DNA of 64,000 nt. Source: Scylla paramamosain (taxonomy: Eukaryota; Arthropoda; Malacostraca; Decapoda; Portunidae). Below the pieces are notes generated by a model. That model was not told the origin of the DNA, did no database searches, and saw only the letters and a list, made by a program, of their open reading frames with translations. The translations under genes were made by a program, and so were the position numbers. Within the stretch, counting starts at the first letter, position 1. Every line of letters starts with the position of its first letter. Where the stretch lies: positions 11,977,001 through 12,041,000 of the forward strand of contig NC_087192.1 of the NCBI RefSeq assembly GCF_035594125.1. Reading direction: 5' to 3'. This document shows positions 52,716-64,000 of the stretch, in pieces.

Positions 52716-52880
52716 CCGTCAGTGTTTATCTTGTATCACTCTCTCATTTCTCCTTTTCACCCACTCCTCTACTAACACTTCCCCTTCCCCTGCACCTAAA
52801 CCTTGTACAAGACCCTATTATGGAGACAGGACTCAAAGTTTGGACCCCCTGCATAACCAAACTTAGGTAGATCCTAGCAG

Positions 52881-54525
52881 CTGCTGTGGACGTGTCTGAC
52901 CAGCTGGGGGGAGCATGCACGTGTGTGAGAAAACAGAGAGAAACTAAAACTATTACACTTCAGAAATAGGATACAAGGTAGGGAGCACTTTTATACAAAT
53001 TTCTATTGATATATAGAGGTAAGAAAGATGAAATCAACAAATAGAAAAGGTGAGGTCAAATGTGCTTCAAATTTACAGGAAGAATAATAAAACAGGAAGG
53101 ATATACTAAAATATTACTACATAAATATTCTTAAGAAACATGCTATATAATCCCATGATAAATACTAATCATTAGCATTATTTGTCACAAGAAAGTGCAA
53201 CTAGTTATCAAAAGTGCAGTGAAGTATTCAGGTACAGGTGCTTCCTAGAAGGCAGGCTGCAGCATCATCAACAACATCAGCAAATCTCGCTCTTTTGGTC
53301 TGAGGAAAACCATGACCTTCCATCCTCCTCTTCCAGCGCTCAATGTATTCTCTATATTCTTCACATTGCCTGAAGGTGAACAAAGAAGGATAATGGAGGT
53401 ATTGGAGTGTAATAACAGAAAATTAGCAGAAAATAAATCAATAAAATAAATATTGAAATAAAACATATAAAAGTGACAGTTTGAAGATACACACATTTAA
53501 AAAAAAACAGTTGGAGGGGTAGCTGCTGCTGCAAAATTCTATATGCAAAGGAAGAAAGAGCATGCTGCCACTGATGTGATAATCTTGAAAAGGCTGTTTC
53601 TGGGAACTATAAGAAATGCACTATCTACTCTACAAGTACATTTAAGATAAACAACATAACATCAATTTAGTCAGTGTTGGCCAGACATCCAGGTAAGCAG
53701 TTCCCTTACACAATAACATGATCCGGATGAATGTTCAAGAGTCAGGTTCACCTCACATCCAGTGTTTGCCACCTTCTCTAGCCTGTGTATGTACTAGTGA
53801 TTTATTGGATACTAAATTTTAGAGCTCCACAGAGGTGGAGACAGAGACAAATATGTTTTTTCTTATAAAATGTGGCTGTGGATAGAACTGTGGAGGTTAA
53901 AATGTTAATATTTGTAGATGAGGATACGGTTGTGGATTCATTTTACCTTCATACCTATGGCTGTGGATGCAGATGGTAATAATTTTTCACAAATATCACA
54001 GTAATACAGAGTGCATTGCATTTGTGACACAAATCACCAAAGAGGAGAGAGAGACAAAGAAAAATAGAAAAGAAAAGAAATATCAAAAGTTTAAAATGAA
54101 TAATATATTTAAAAAAAATTCCTTCTTGTCTTAAATTTTCTCCCCGTCACCTCCACTACTCATACCTGTCCAAAATAAAGGGACAAGGGAGTGAAACTCA
54201 CTTTTTCCACGCTCACTGATTCTATAGCATTTGTTCTCCATCCTTCCCAATTTCTTGTATAATTCTATTTTCATTCTCATTCAGTCTCATTCTGTTTAAC
54301 AATCCTCAGGATCATTCTTACTCACTCACTCTCACGATTAATCTTTTGAAAACTTTCATACTCATTCACAGTTGTGTTCTCTCATGGAGACTCTCTCCCA
54401 ATCTCATTCTACAGTATACTCTTGAGTTTCATACTTGCTTTCTTCTGAAGGCATAGTGCTACAATTGTGGTATTGAAAACACTGGACAATTACTTATTTG
54501 TTATGGCTACATGGCCCAGAACTGT
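52881..54525. other. Unassigned DNA
   Basis: No gene or known element recognised in about 1.6 kb; the 63- and 83-codon frames near 53182-53496 overlap on opposite strands and lack motifs. Confidence 0.45.
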
Positions 54526-54664
54526 GTGTTTTGTCCTCACATTCAGTGTGAAGCAGCATTGCGGCCTTGTAGTACCACAGGGTCTAAATCTGTATGCGTA
54601 TTTGTGTTTTGTCCTCACATCTGGTGTGACGCATCACAGTGGTGGCGCAACACCATTTCATCTA

Positions 54665-54700
<36 letters not shown>

Positions 54701-54729
54701 TTACCTAGTTGTATTTACCTAGTTGGTAA

Positions 54730-54807
<78 letters not shown>

Positions 54808-54876
54808 AGATGCTATTGCACTGCACTATGTCATAGCAGATGTGAGGACACACACACACACACAATATTGTGCAGG
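54526..54876. repeat. AC/GT-linked repeat, several copies, with head-to-head LINE A tails
   Basis: Minus-sense copy at 54605-54670 (CATCTGGTGTGACGCATCACAG to ATCTAAAAACTGTGTG), an older version at 54530-54600, and a plus-sense copy at 54803-54850 (CAGTTTTAGATGCTATTGCACTGCAC). Between them lie GT (54671-54698), GTATTTACCTAGTTG twice, an inverted GGTAAATACACAC and AC (54732-54802). The LINE A terminus therefore faces itself here. Confidence 0.7.

Positions 54877-55702
<826 letters not shown>

Positions 55703-55767
<65 letters not shown>
55703..55767. repeat. (AC)n tail of LINE A4
   Basis: Perfect AC run of about 65 bases following CAACTAGGTAAAT and leading straight into LINE A5. Confidence 0.95.
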
Positions 55768-55773
<6 letters not shown>

Positions 55774-56645
55774 TATGGTGGATGAGGTTGACAGTTATAT
55801 AAGTCTGTTTGCAGACAATGCAAAATTATTGAAAAGAGTGGAAAACAATATGGATTGTGAGATATTACAGAAAGATCTAAATAAGATATATAAATGGAGT
55901 AAGAAATGGGAAATGAAATTCAATGCAAAGAAATGCAAGGTGATGGAATTAGGAAAAAGCAAAAGAAGATTGACAAGTTCCTACACCATGGCAGAAGTGG
56001 AAAATAAGAAAACCAAAGAAGAAAAAGACTTGGGAATTACAATAAGTGATAATTTATCACCAGTAAAACATGTAAACAAAATAGTTGGGGAAACTTATGA
56101 GTTACTAAGAAAGATGAAAGGGGCATTTGCTTACATGGATGAAGAGATGATGAAAAAGTTGATGGAATATGTGATTCAACCAAAACTGGAATATGCCACA
56201 ATTGTCTGATGACCCCATAATAAAAAAAGAAATAAGGAAAATAGAAAGGATCCAAAGAGCTGCAACCAAATTGGTACCAAGTTTGAGAAATTTAACCTAT
56301 GAAGAAAGATTAAGGAGATTGAAGCTTCCATCATTACAAGAGAGAAGAGAAAGAGACCTGATTGCTATATACAGAGCTTTAAAGGGTAAGGATCAAGTTG
56401 ACAAAGAAGTGTGGGACTCAAGAGCTACAAGAGGACATGGAGTAAAATTGAGGAAAACAGCAAGTACAAGAGATGTCAAGAAATATGACTTCCCAAATAG
56501 AAGCATAGAAATATGGAGCAACTTAGATGAAACAGAGATACAAGCAAAAAATATTCATGAATTTTAAGTCAAGCTGGATGCTTATAGATATGGAGACAGG
56601 ACAGCATGAGCATAGCTCTTCTTCCTGTAAAACACAACTAGGTAA

Positions 56646-56647
<2 letters not shown>
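55768..56647 (+). mobile_element. LINE family A, copy A5, 3' fragment
   Basis: Plus strand, 5' truncated in the palm and starting right after the AC tail of A4. Carries the palm end, thumb and C-terminal region, then CAACTAGGTAAATACAC at 56634 and an AC tract. Comparatively well preserved. Confidence 0.8.
55775..56567 (+). pseudogene. LINE A5 RT palm end and C-terminal region
   Basis: Frame 1 (55775-56209): SLFADNAKLLKRVEN with the second catalytic Asp changed to Asn, IYKWSKKWEMKFNAKKCKVMEL, EEKDLGITISDNLSP, then KLEYATIV. A shift near 56200 moves to frame 2 (56193-56567): KIERIQRAATKLVPSLRNLTYEERL, LKLPSLQERRERDLI and FPNRSIEIWSNL. These are the standard C-terminal motifs of CR1/jockey-like RTs. 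Confidence 0.75.

Positions 56648-56728
<81 letters not shown>
56648..56728. repeat. (AC)n tail of LINE A5
   Basis: Perfect AC run of about 81 bases followed by a copy of the AC-linked repeat. Confidence 0.95.
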
Positions 56729-56733
<5 letters not shown>

Positions 56734-56790
56734 GTTTTAGATGCAATGGCACTGCACCACTGCAGTGATGCATCACACCAGATGTATACA
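56729..56790 (+). repeat. AC-linked repeat, copy after LINE A5
   Basis: GTTTTGTTTTAGATGCAATGG, then CACTGCACCACTGCAGTGATG and CATCACACCAGATGT, matching the copies at 54605-54670 (inverted) and 54803-54850. Confidence 0.7.
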
Positions 56791-57385
56791 GATACTTCCT
56801 GACTTATGAATATTTGAGTTACATTACTATTTATTTGTTCTTTTCCTACTTTTCCTGTGCCTGCTATGATGTCAGAAAAGAAGCTGACAGTCCCTGGCAA
56901 GAGGACAAAGGACTCCATCACCACTGTAGTGAAGGAGATGACTGAAAAGCATGAGCAGTATATGGATGATTGACCTCACAAGGATATTTGGCTGGTCACC
57001 TTCCTTCTTTATCATTTATTGTCTTTATTTCAGGAATGACAGTTACTAGTGTTGGAAATTTACTATGCATTTCCAGCTAAACATTATTTATCTATTCTGT
57101 GAGGGGAAATTTATATACAATTTAAATGTATTAAGCAACATACATGAACTAGCTATGATCTGAGGTCATAAACTATTGGAACCACTGGCATATAAGCTGC
57201 GTATGATTAAGTGGTTGAGGGGCAGAGGTACATTTATTTTGTCGCTTTGTCTCAAATACCTCTTGAGGTTTCTCAAGGGAAAATAGGGATGAGACGCTGA
57301 AAAAAAAAGTGAGTGTTAAAAACAGTAGTGAACTGGTGAAATGAGCAGTGTTTGGCAGCTGGCAGGGCTCAGGGGAGAGACATGT
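56791..57385. other. Unassigned DNA
   Basis: 56850-56980 in the plus sense reads DVRKEADSPWQEDKGLHHHC-like fragments without a family match; otherwise AT-rich spacer. Confidence 0.4.
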
Positions 57386-57975
57386 TCTTTTTTTTCTTTT
57401 TTTTTATGTAAGAGGGTCACCCAAGGGAAACAAAGCTGAAAAAAAAAAAATGCCACTGAGGCGCCAGTCCCAAAAGAGACATCAAGAGAATCATCGAAAA
57501 TTGAAGGATAAGTGTCTTGAAACCTCCCTCTTGAAATAATTCAAGTCACAGGAAGGAGGAAATATAGAAACAGGCAGTTTACCAGGTAAAGGGATGAATG
57601 ATTGAGAATACTGGTTAACTCTTGCATTAGAGAGGTGGACAGAATAGGGATGAGAGAAAGAAGAAAGTCTTGTGCAGTGAGGTCATAGGAAGAGGGGAGG
57701 CATGCAATTAGCAAGACCAGAAGAGCAGTTAGCATGAAAATAATGATAGAAGATAGCAAGAGATGCAACATTGTGGCAATGAGAAAGAGACTGAAGACAG
57801 TCAGTTAGTGGAGAAGGGGCGATAAGATGAAAAGCTTTTGATTCCACCCCGTCTAAAATAGCAGTATGAGTGGAACCCCCCCCAAACATCCATGTGAAGT
57901 TCCATATGTGGGCAGATAAGGCCGCTGTATAGAGTCAGCAGCTGGGAGGGTGAGAAAAACTGGTGGAGATGACTC
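57386..57975 (-). mobile_element. LINE family B, copy B10, 3' fragment
   Basis: Minus strand, T-rich 3' end at 57386-57406, C-terminal RT region only (LLSSIIIFMLTALL, CMPPLFL, GGSTHTAILDGVESKAFHL), with small deletions. 5' truncated near 57975. Confidence 0.75.
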
Positions 57976-59779
57976 TATCTATCATTTGTGCTTATTGTGC
58001 CCCAGATATTGTTTTTCTACTGATTAGAAGATCCTCAAGGATAAACAAAACTGGCTGGTTATGTAAGGGATAGATACATGCAGAAAACCATAGAAAATAG
58101 GCAAGATGAGAGATGTAGAATGGGAGATGATGAGGTTCATACCTGTCTCACTTCTTTAGTAAAATTACGTGTGGGTCAGAGGACCTCCAGTTGTAAATAG
58201 GGATAACTGGATGCTGGAAATTGAAGTTGTTGATTTGTTTGTAATCAAAGAGCAGTGTACAGTAATTTATTTAGTGTGGGAGGAATTTAAACTTGTTTGG
58301 TCTATGAGCTGTACCTGGTTATCATTTCTCCATGTAGATAAAAGAGACTTTAATGTAATGCAGCAACTTTGTAATGTTTCAGCTGCTTGGAAATGAACTT
58401 TTTTTTGTGTTAGCTATTATTCTAAAGCCACAACTCTGCTTCAAAACTTGTACATTGCCAACAAATTTAATAATCACTTAAATTAGTATACACAGACAGA
58501 ATACATCATGCATCAAACAGATAAAGTAACAATGAAAACTTAGGAATAGTACAAGAAGGCAAAGACAGACAACCAAATAAATACGGAAATAACATTACTA
58601 GTTTTGCTGGACAGTCCTCAAATGACAAGCTGCTAACACAAAGAAGTGGTAAAGGTTGGGCACTCCCTGGTGATTAAACCAGGGACCTTCCACTTGTTGG
58701 GCAGCTAATTAGACCACAGTATCCACTGGTGACAACTCCCTCCCATGCACACTTGATGAGTGGCTATGTTACCTGTTACACCATGGCACATTCTGGTAAC
58801 AACTCACACTGGGAGATCTTTGTTTTGCATTGTACTCGTAGAGGCTACAGCTCATGATGCAGAAATCAATGGCTGATGATTACTATAATTTAGGCATGAT
58901 TCACACGGTAGAGATGGTCATGATCTGCTCTTGCTCTGATCACAGTCTTGTAGAAAATCATTACTGTATTTCAGTGGGAGCATTTAAAAAGGCAATAATG
59001 GCCAAGGAATACCTTCCTCTCAATCCACTTATGATCTATTCAAAAGATATTTTAACCAGAGTAAGTGGAATGAGAGTGGAGGTAATTGTTCAACACTGCC
59101 TCAGTAGTACTTTGTCCCACACACTGAAAGTACTGATACTCAAATTTCACAAAAAATTTATTGCTTAAAAAAAGTAAATAAATAGAAAATAAAATAAGAA
59201 TAAGTAAAGAAAGAAAATAATAAACAATAGTCTATTTATATACCAGGCTGGCAACCCCACATGGGATGACCCAGACAAGGCACCACACACACAAACGTCA
59301 TTCACATTCTCAGCTCTGTCAGCCCACAGTGGAAATTAACAGTCTTGTGACCCACCATACAACATCCTCCATGTCCAGGTATAGTACAGCAGGCCACACA
59401 CATACACAGCAAGGCCTGACAGCATACACTGGTTTACTACTGCCCTTTCATAATGAAACCTCCATACCTGCACCCACTCGTTTTAAGACCACAGCAGATG
59501 CAAAGTACTTCCTATGGAGAGCCCCCACCCTAACTAGACCCATATGGCAATGGACCCCATATGCCAAGTCAACTCACACCCCTTCCCAGGGGTTGATGAA
59601 ACTGGGTCATTTTCATGTACTCACCACCGTAGCTCTACATTAATTTTTATCGCATACAATCACTTGTTGCACAGTCATTTCTCTCTCATTCAATGCTCTC
59701 TTCACACAGTTCATACACTCCAGATGTGGCATTCCTCTTAACATTTCACTGTGCACATCTGACCATATTATTCTCTTGT
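57976..59779. other. Mostly unassigned DNA
   Basis: No protein family recognised. A 125-codon frame at 59266-59643 (Thr/His-rich) and frames at 58169-58396 and 58854-59168 have no recognisable domain; they are reported only as hypothetical. A possible tRNA-derived segment lies at 58655-58800. Confidence 0.4.
58655..58800 (-). repeat. Possible tRNA-derived SINE fragment
   Basis: On the minus strand, TGTGGTCTAATTAGCTGCCC resembles a tRNA D-arm (A box), and about 30 bases on, GTCCCTGGTTTAATCACCAG with GGGA resembles a T-arm (B box GGTTCGAATCC with changes) able to form a CCCTGG/CCAGGG stem. Just upstream GCCATGGTGTAACAGGTAAC is a second A-box-like stretch. Not a functional tRNA: arms do not fold completely and no clear acceptor stem was found. 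Confidence 0.35.
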
Positions 59780-60123
59780 GGCAGGACACTTTGCCCACCT
59801 CCACATTCCATGGCACGCTCTTTCCCCTGGGACCTGACACCAAGCCCTGGCCGCCTGCCTATCACCACCAGCCCCAGCCATGACCTGAGCCAGCAGGCTC
59901 AGCAACAACACCAGTCCGTGTCTGCCCAGCCTTACTGGAGGACATGCGTAGTCCTTGTCCGCCTGGCCTCAGTGGCAGACATGCAACCTGCAGGCAGTTC
60001 ATCACTTATCTTTTGTAAAGTATTATTTTATTATATCAATATATCTGCAACTGCATTACCACCGTGTTTCTTTGGTCACCCCTACGGAAGTACTATAAGC
60101 TTATATATATTATCTGGTACACA
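59780..60123 (+). repeat. Repeat family R, copy R2 (right part only)
   Basis: Colinear with R1 34310-34790 and R3 61000-61345: CCACATTCCATGGCAC, CCCCTGGGACCTGACACCAAG, GTAGTCCTTGTCCGCCTGG and a TTATTATATCAATATATCTG stretch. It ends TCTGGTACACA, followed by AAAATGGTGACTGCAGTGG, which could be a primer-binding-like site if R is an LTR. Confidence 0.6.
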
Positions 60124-60299
60124 AAAATGGTGACTGCAGTGGAAGGAGTTGACACAAGTCCTCCTGGCCCATGTGCCCTGCCTGCTTGTTGGCAGCTACT
60201 CCAGCCTCCTTCGTCGCCTCTGGGTTACCTGCAAAGCCATCACTGACGCATTTCTGCTAAGCCACCACTGATGAAAACTACTACACTACTACATGTCTA
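60124..60299. other. Spacer between R2 and R3
   Basis: GC-richer sequence starting TGGTGACTGCAGTGGAAGG; no coding signal recognised. Confidence 0.35.
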
Positions 60300-61350
60300 T
60301 GGTGCTTTCTTCAAGCTGCTTTCAGGGCCTCTTTCAAGTTTTTTTATGCCAAACCTGTCCCGCAGCCTGTGCCTGTATGACTTAAAGCCGTCACCAACAC
60401 CATCCCTGTTTCGAGTATGGACTTTTTAAGTCATCACCAATGCAACTTGACTGCTTTGTTGCTGATCCTGTCATTCTGAGACTCTGGACTTCTCAGCCAT
60501 CAGTCTTATGCTGCAAACTGTGGTGTTTTCTTGTGACCATCTGTGCACCCACATGGGCCACTCACCCACCACACTTGATGAAGATTATCACCATCATGTG
60601 CGTTACTTCTGCAGTGTTATGATTTTGCAATCCATTTTTATTTTGTATTTATTTGGCATAGAAACACCTTGTTCTTTTGTTTTGAGGTCTCTAGTGTTGT
60701 CCTGGTTTTTTCTTGGCCTGTAATTCGCTGTGCTGCCACAGCTATAGTGTGAATTTTGTGTTTAGCCACTGTGCTCTTCTTTTCTGATGTCTTTGCTATG
60801 TGAGTTTCATGATGCGCCAGTGCATACCCATTTTTCTGATGTCTTTGTTCAGTGAACCTTGTGAATGGCTAAAGTGCTTACATCACATGTCTTACACAGA
60901 TAAGAGCTTATTTATGACATAAATCATGTGCTTCAATTTGCCTGCGTCACCCCATATGCTTTGTTTGCTGTGGGGACACAGTGAAAAGGGTGGCTGAGCA
61001 ATGTGGCAGGACAATTCACCCGGCTCCACATTCCATGTGCACTTTCCCCTGGGGCCTGACGCCAAGCCCTGGCTGCCCACCTATCTCCACGTGGGAGTGA
61101 GGTCAGCCTCCCTTTGTCCCCAGATGCCAGCCCCAGCTGTGAATTGAGCCTACTTTGCTGGCAGACATGTGTAGCCCTTGTCCGCCTGGCCTCAATGGTG
61201 GACGTGTGACACATGGGCAGCTTCAGTTTATTTATATTGTACAGTATTATTTTATTAATATATCTGCAGCTGCTTTTACAAGTTTATCTGCATCCTGGGC
61301 ACCACATCTACAGAAGTACTAGAAGAATCTTATATATATTTATCTAGTAT
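60300..61350 (+). repeat. Repeat family R, copy R3 (most complete)
   Basis: About 1.05 kb without coding capacity; aligns along its length with R1 (32120-32245 and 33718-34790) and over its right third with R2. Ends TTATCTAGTATGCTC. The unit has a T-rich left part, CTGATGTCTTTG repeats in the middle and a GC-rich right part. Confidence 0.6.
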
Positions 61351-61352
61351 GC

Positions 61353-61978
61353 TCTTCACTGGTTTCTCTCCCCATGTCCAAACCATATTAACACACACTG
61401 ATCTGCCCATCCAGCCAACTCTTAAAACACCAGTACTTCTTACCTCCTCATTTCTTGTTCTGTTACTCCACACATAATCCTCAAACACTCTGTTTCCATT
61501 TCATTTAACCATCTCTTCTCTGTTATCCTCATGTTCTATGTTTCAGCACCATAACATACAGTGTTCATCACTATTCCCTCATATAACCCTTTCTTTACTT
61601 TCATACCCAGTGTCCTATGTTTAAAGATATTTCTTAGTCCATCAAGTACTTTTCCCGCTTCTTTCACCCAGCACTTCACTCACCTCTGTCTCAACTTTTC
61701 CATCTGCTGTTACTGTTGATCCCAAATACTTGAAACAATCCACCTCTTATAGTTGTTCTCCATTCAACCTTACATTCATCTTTTCACAACTGATCTCTCG
61801 TAAGCAGTTCAGTACTTCACTTTTACCAACATTCACATTCAGTTTTCTTCTCCTACAAACATGCCCAAACTCTGCCAGTCTTTTCTACTTCTCTGAGTCA
61901 GTCACTAGAGCTGTATCATCAGCAAATAGTAGATGACTTAGACCCTATACCCTTTCCTTTCCACTGATCAAAATCAGT
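61353..61978 (-). mobile_element. RTE-like LINE fragment (RT palm to C-terminal region)
   Basis: The minus strand reads YYLLFADDTALVTDSEK (catalytic FADD intact, about 61930-61890), RRRKLNVNVGKSEVLNC, VDCFKYLGSTVTADGKVETEV, LGMKVKKGLYEGIVMNTVCYGAET-like and RLNEMETECLRIMCGVTEQEMR. These match the recurrent RTE-type C-terminal motifs. Frameshifts break it. It is truncated by AAT repeats on the 5' side. Confidence 0.75.
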
Positions 61979-61981
61979 TTA

Positions 61982-62168
<187 letters not shown>

Positions 62169-62170
<2 letters not shown>

Positions 62171-63721
62171 CAATAGTAATACATAATGATAAATACATGA
62201 ATAAATAAATAAGACATGGCTGGTCTTGCTTTGGGTCATGTTTGCTCATCCTGCTGCATGACAGAAGTAAAGTAGATGACATGAGTAATATTAAGCTTTC
62301 CTTAAAAAAAATAAATAAAAATAAAATAAAATAAATTAATTAATTAATTAAAAAATCATGTCTGTCTAAGATGGAAGGCAGGTGAGCCATGGTTCAGAGT
62401 TATGTGAAACAGATAACCTACAAGATAGTTATGATTCTGTGAAAAATTGCCAAGATTACAAAAACATTTAATAAGGGAAATTCAGTATTTTCAGACATAC
62501 ACTTTTGCTATCCTTGGACAATGTAAATTATCGCTGAGTTAGAACAAAAGTTTTGGTACAAATCATGTCATGATGCAAGTGAGGGCTAATTCCTAATTAA
62601 CCTAATTTGAATTACTTACAAAAATATGCATGGCAGTTTTACCAGAATAAGCTAAAAAATATAATAAATAAATAAAAAAAATATTTCCTTCATAAAGGAA
62701 GTCACTAAATTTCAATTTGTTTTTAATGACTTCCACTCTGTTTTGAGTATGAATCACTTATTTAAAATACATCTTGATTAATATTTTTTCAGGCTGACAG
62801 CTATTTTGAAATAATGCTTTCTTTATTTGAATATGACAGTTCTGAATTGATATCTATAAGATGAAACAACATCATCAAATTACTAACTTGATTTTCCATC
62901 AATTTTTACAGGCAGTTAATGGGACTTTCCAGCTTTGGATGGAAAATTTTGTCACATTAACTCAACTAACTTTTTGACATCTTATGTTTTTAAAAATTCA
63001 TATTACAAATCTAAAACTGTTATTTTATATTATGAAAAGAAAGTGTAGAGCTTTTGAAATTTACACATGGAATTGTACAATGAACCTACTTACTCTTAAG
63101 AAAGGATTGTTAACAGCATTTGCCAACAGATAAGATGCACCTCTGCATATAATACACACATGTTTTATGATGAGATTTTCAGAAAAGGGAAATTTATTGG
63201 TATTTTGTTGAAAAAAATTACTGGATGTCTTTCTGTCATGGCTTCAAACACTAGAAGAATCATACTAGTTAATATGTGAAGGAAATGCTGTGAGGTAAAT
63301 TAACATGGTCATATTTTATTGCAGGATTGCCTATGAATTCCTAACCTATTTCCTTAAGAATGAATTTTATTATAAGAAACTGAGAATATTTTCTTACTTA
63401 CGACATTGAGCTTAAATTTAGTATCATAGGTATGCATTTCTTGCTTTTCTGCCATGTGTTCAAATTTAAATATTAAAGGAAACCTTTACAGTAACCAACT
63501 CTGTCATGCATAGTTATATCAATATTAAATGTTAGCTTACATATTTTCTTTGTCAGAATTAAACTACAGACAATATAAAATTAATGTCTGTTGTTATTTC
63601 TGTAATACCATGCAATTTTTTCCTGTATTGTAAATTACTGTAAATAAAAATATATTAACTTTGTTTTCTGCAAGAAGGTTGCAGGAAGTTTCTACCTTCA
63701 ACTTTTTGCTTCTGTAAAGTT

Positions 63722-63724
<3 letters not shown>
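62169..63724. other. AT-rich unassigned DNA
   Basis: No coding signal or element border seen. A run of AAATAAATAAAAATAAAATAA at about 62309-62345 is simple sequence. Confidence 0.5.

Positions 63725-63781
<57 letters not shown>
63725..63781. repeat. (TC)n microsatellite
   Basis: Perfect TC run of about 57 bases. Confidence 0.95.
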
Positions 63782-63785
<4 letters not shown>

Positions 63786-64000
63786 CAGTCTCCTTAGTTA
63801 AACACCACCAGCCATTCTGCATTCTGTATTCAACTTATTCAGTAATATGGTTGCATTAGATGCAGAGTGACTTTTGAATTCCTGATTTATGAAGAAAAAA
63901 CTATAACTTATGTCCTGCAAATATGTAGGTTTTGCATGAACATTTTATCATCTGGAATACTGAATTACTTTAACAGAAAAAGTTAAGCAATAGTATTGTC
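63782..64000. other. Unassigned end of window
   Basis: Nothing recognised. Confidence 0.4.

Larger units (their letters stand above)
48701..52880 (-). mobile_element. LINE family A, copy A3, near full length
   Basis: Most complete family A copy. From 52880 downward on the minus strand: 5' UTR, ORF1 with coiled coil and RRM-like region (52715-51930), AP-endonuclease (51711-51230), linker, RT (50450-49430), C-terminal region and a 3' UTR that ends TAAATACAACTAGGTAAAC plus a GT/AC tract. Every frame has breaks. The family is a jockey/CR1-like LINE; clade not settled. Confidence 0.8.

Noticed and set aside
58640..58745. Functional tRNA gene
   Set aside because: Box-like motifs exist, but the cloverleaf does not close and the T loop lacks the usual TTCGA sequence.

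Overview
This window is eukaryotic, intron-poor and made almost entirely of transposable elements and long microsatellites; I found no convincing host gene, rRNA or functional tRNA. The mix (jockey-like LINEs with gag-like or RNase H domains, BEL/Pao, mariner, MULE, very long perfect GA/TA/AC tracts, a TTAGG-type telomere-like stretch) points to an arthropod. The dominant LINE looks like those abundant in decapod crustaceans, probably a portunid-type crab. That placement is inference from recalled family resemblance, not a search.

Layout. 1-2.8 kb: BEL/Pao element with an internal deletion. 3.5-9.8 kb: minus-strand LINE (family A) whose ORF1 is split by a 3.13 kb MULE DNA transposon (5485-8614, 10-bp target duplication) and by a 392-bp MITE (8798-9189, 11-bp duplication); a second A fragment follows to 10.55 kb. 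10.9-22.2 kb: gag-like ORF1 and RT/RNase H remnants of LINE family C, separated by a pile of family B LINE pieces, one with its 3' half inverted in place. 22.2-26.4 kb: family A interrupted by a B copy. 26.6-35.2 kb: mostly unassigned AT-rich DNA, B fragments and a copy of an unknown repeat (R) interrupted by B. 35.4-40.2 kb: decayed mariner, a minisatellite, dense GA/TC/TA tracts, an internally deleted mariner in a TA tract, and the 3' end of an RNase H LINE. 40.6-45.1 kb: B LINE and an intact 1.31 kb mariner lying inside a TA tract. 45.6-47.6 kb: B. 48.7-52.9 kb: the longest A copy. 54.5-56.8 kb: two A 3' fragments in tandem with AC tails and an AC-linked repeat. 57.4-58.0 kb: B. 59.8-61.4 kb: two R copies. 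61.4-62.2 kb: RTE-like LINE fragment and AAT/GAT repeats. 62.2-64 kb: AT-rich, unassigned.

The elements do not form a cooperating gene set. The relationships are positional: nested insertions that give an order of events (A before MULE, MITE and B; R before B; TA tracts before mariner), and LINE 3' tails that coincide with AC microsatellites. The only clearly intact protein gene is the mariner transposase (43862-44917). The MULE transposase is nearly intact, with two TGA codons and one likely intron. Coordinates of repeat edges are read by eye and may be off by several bases.
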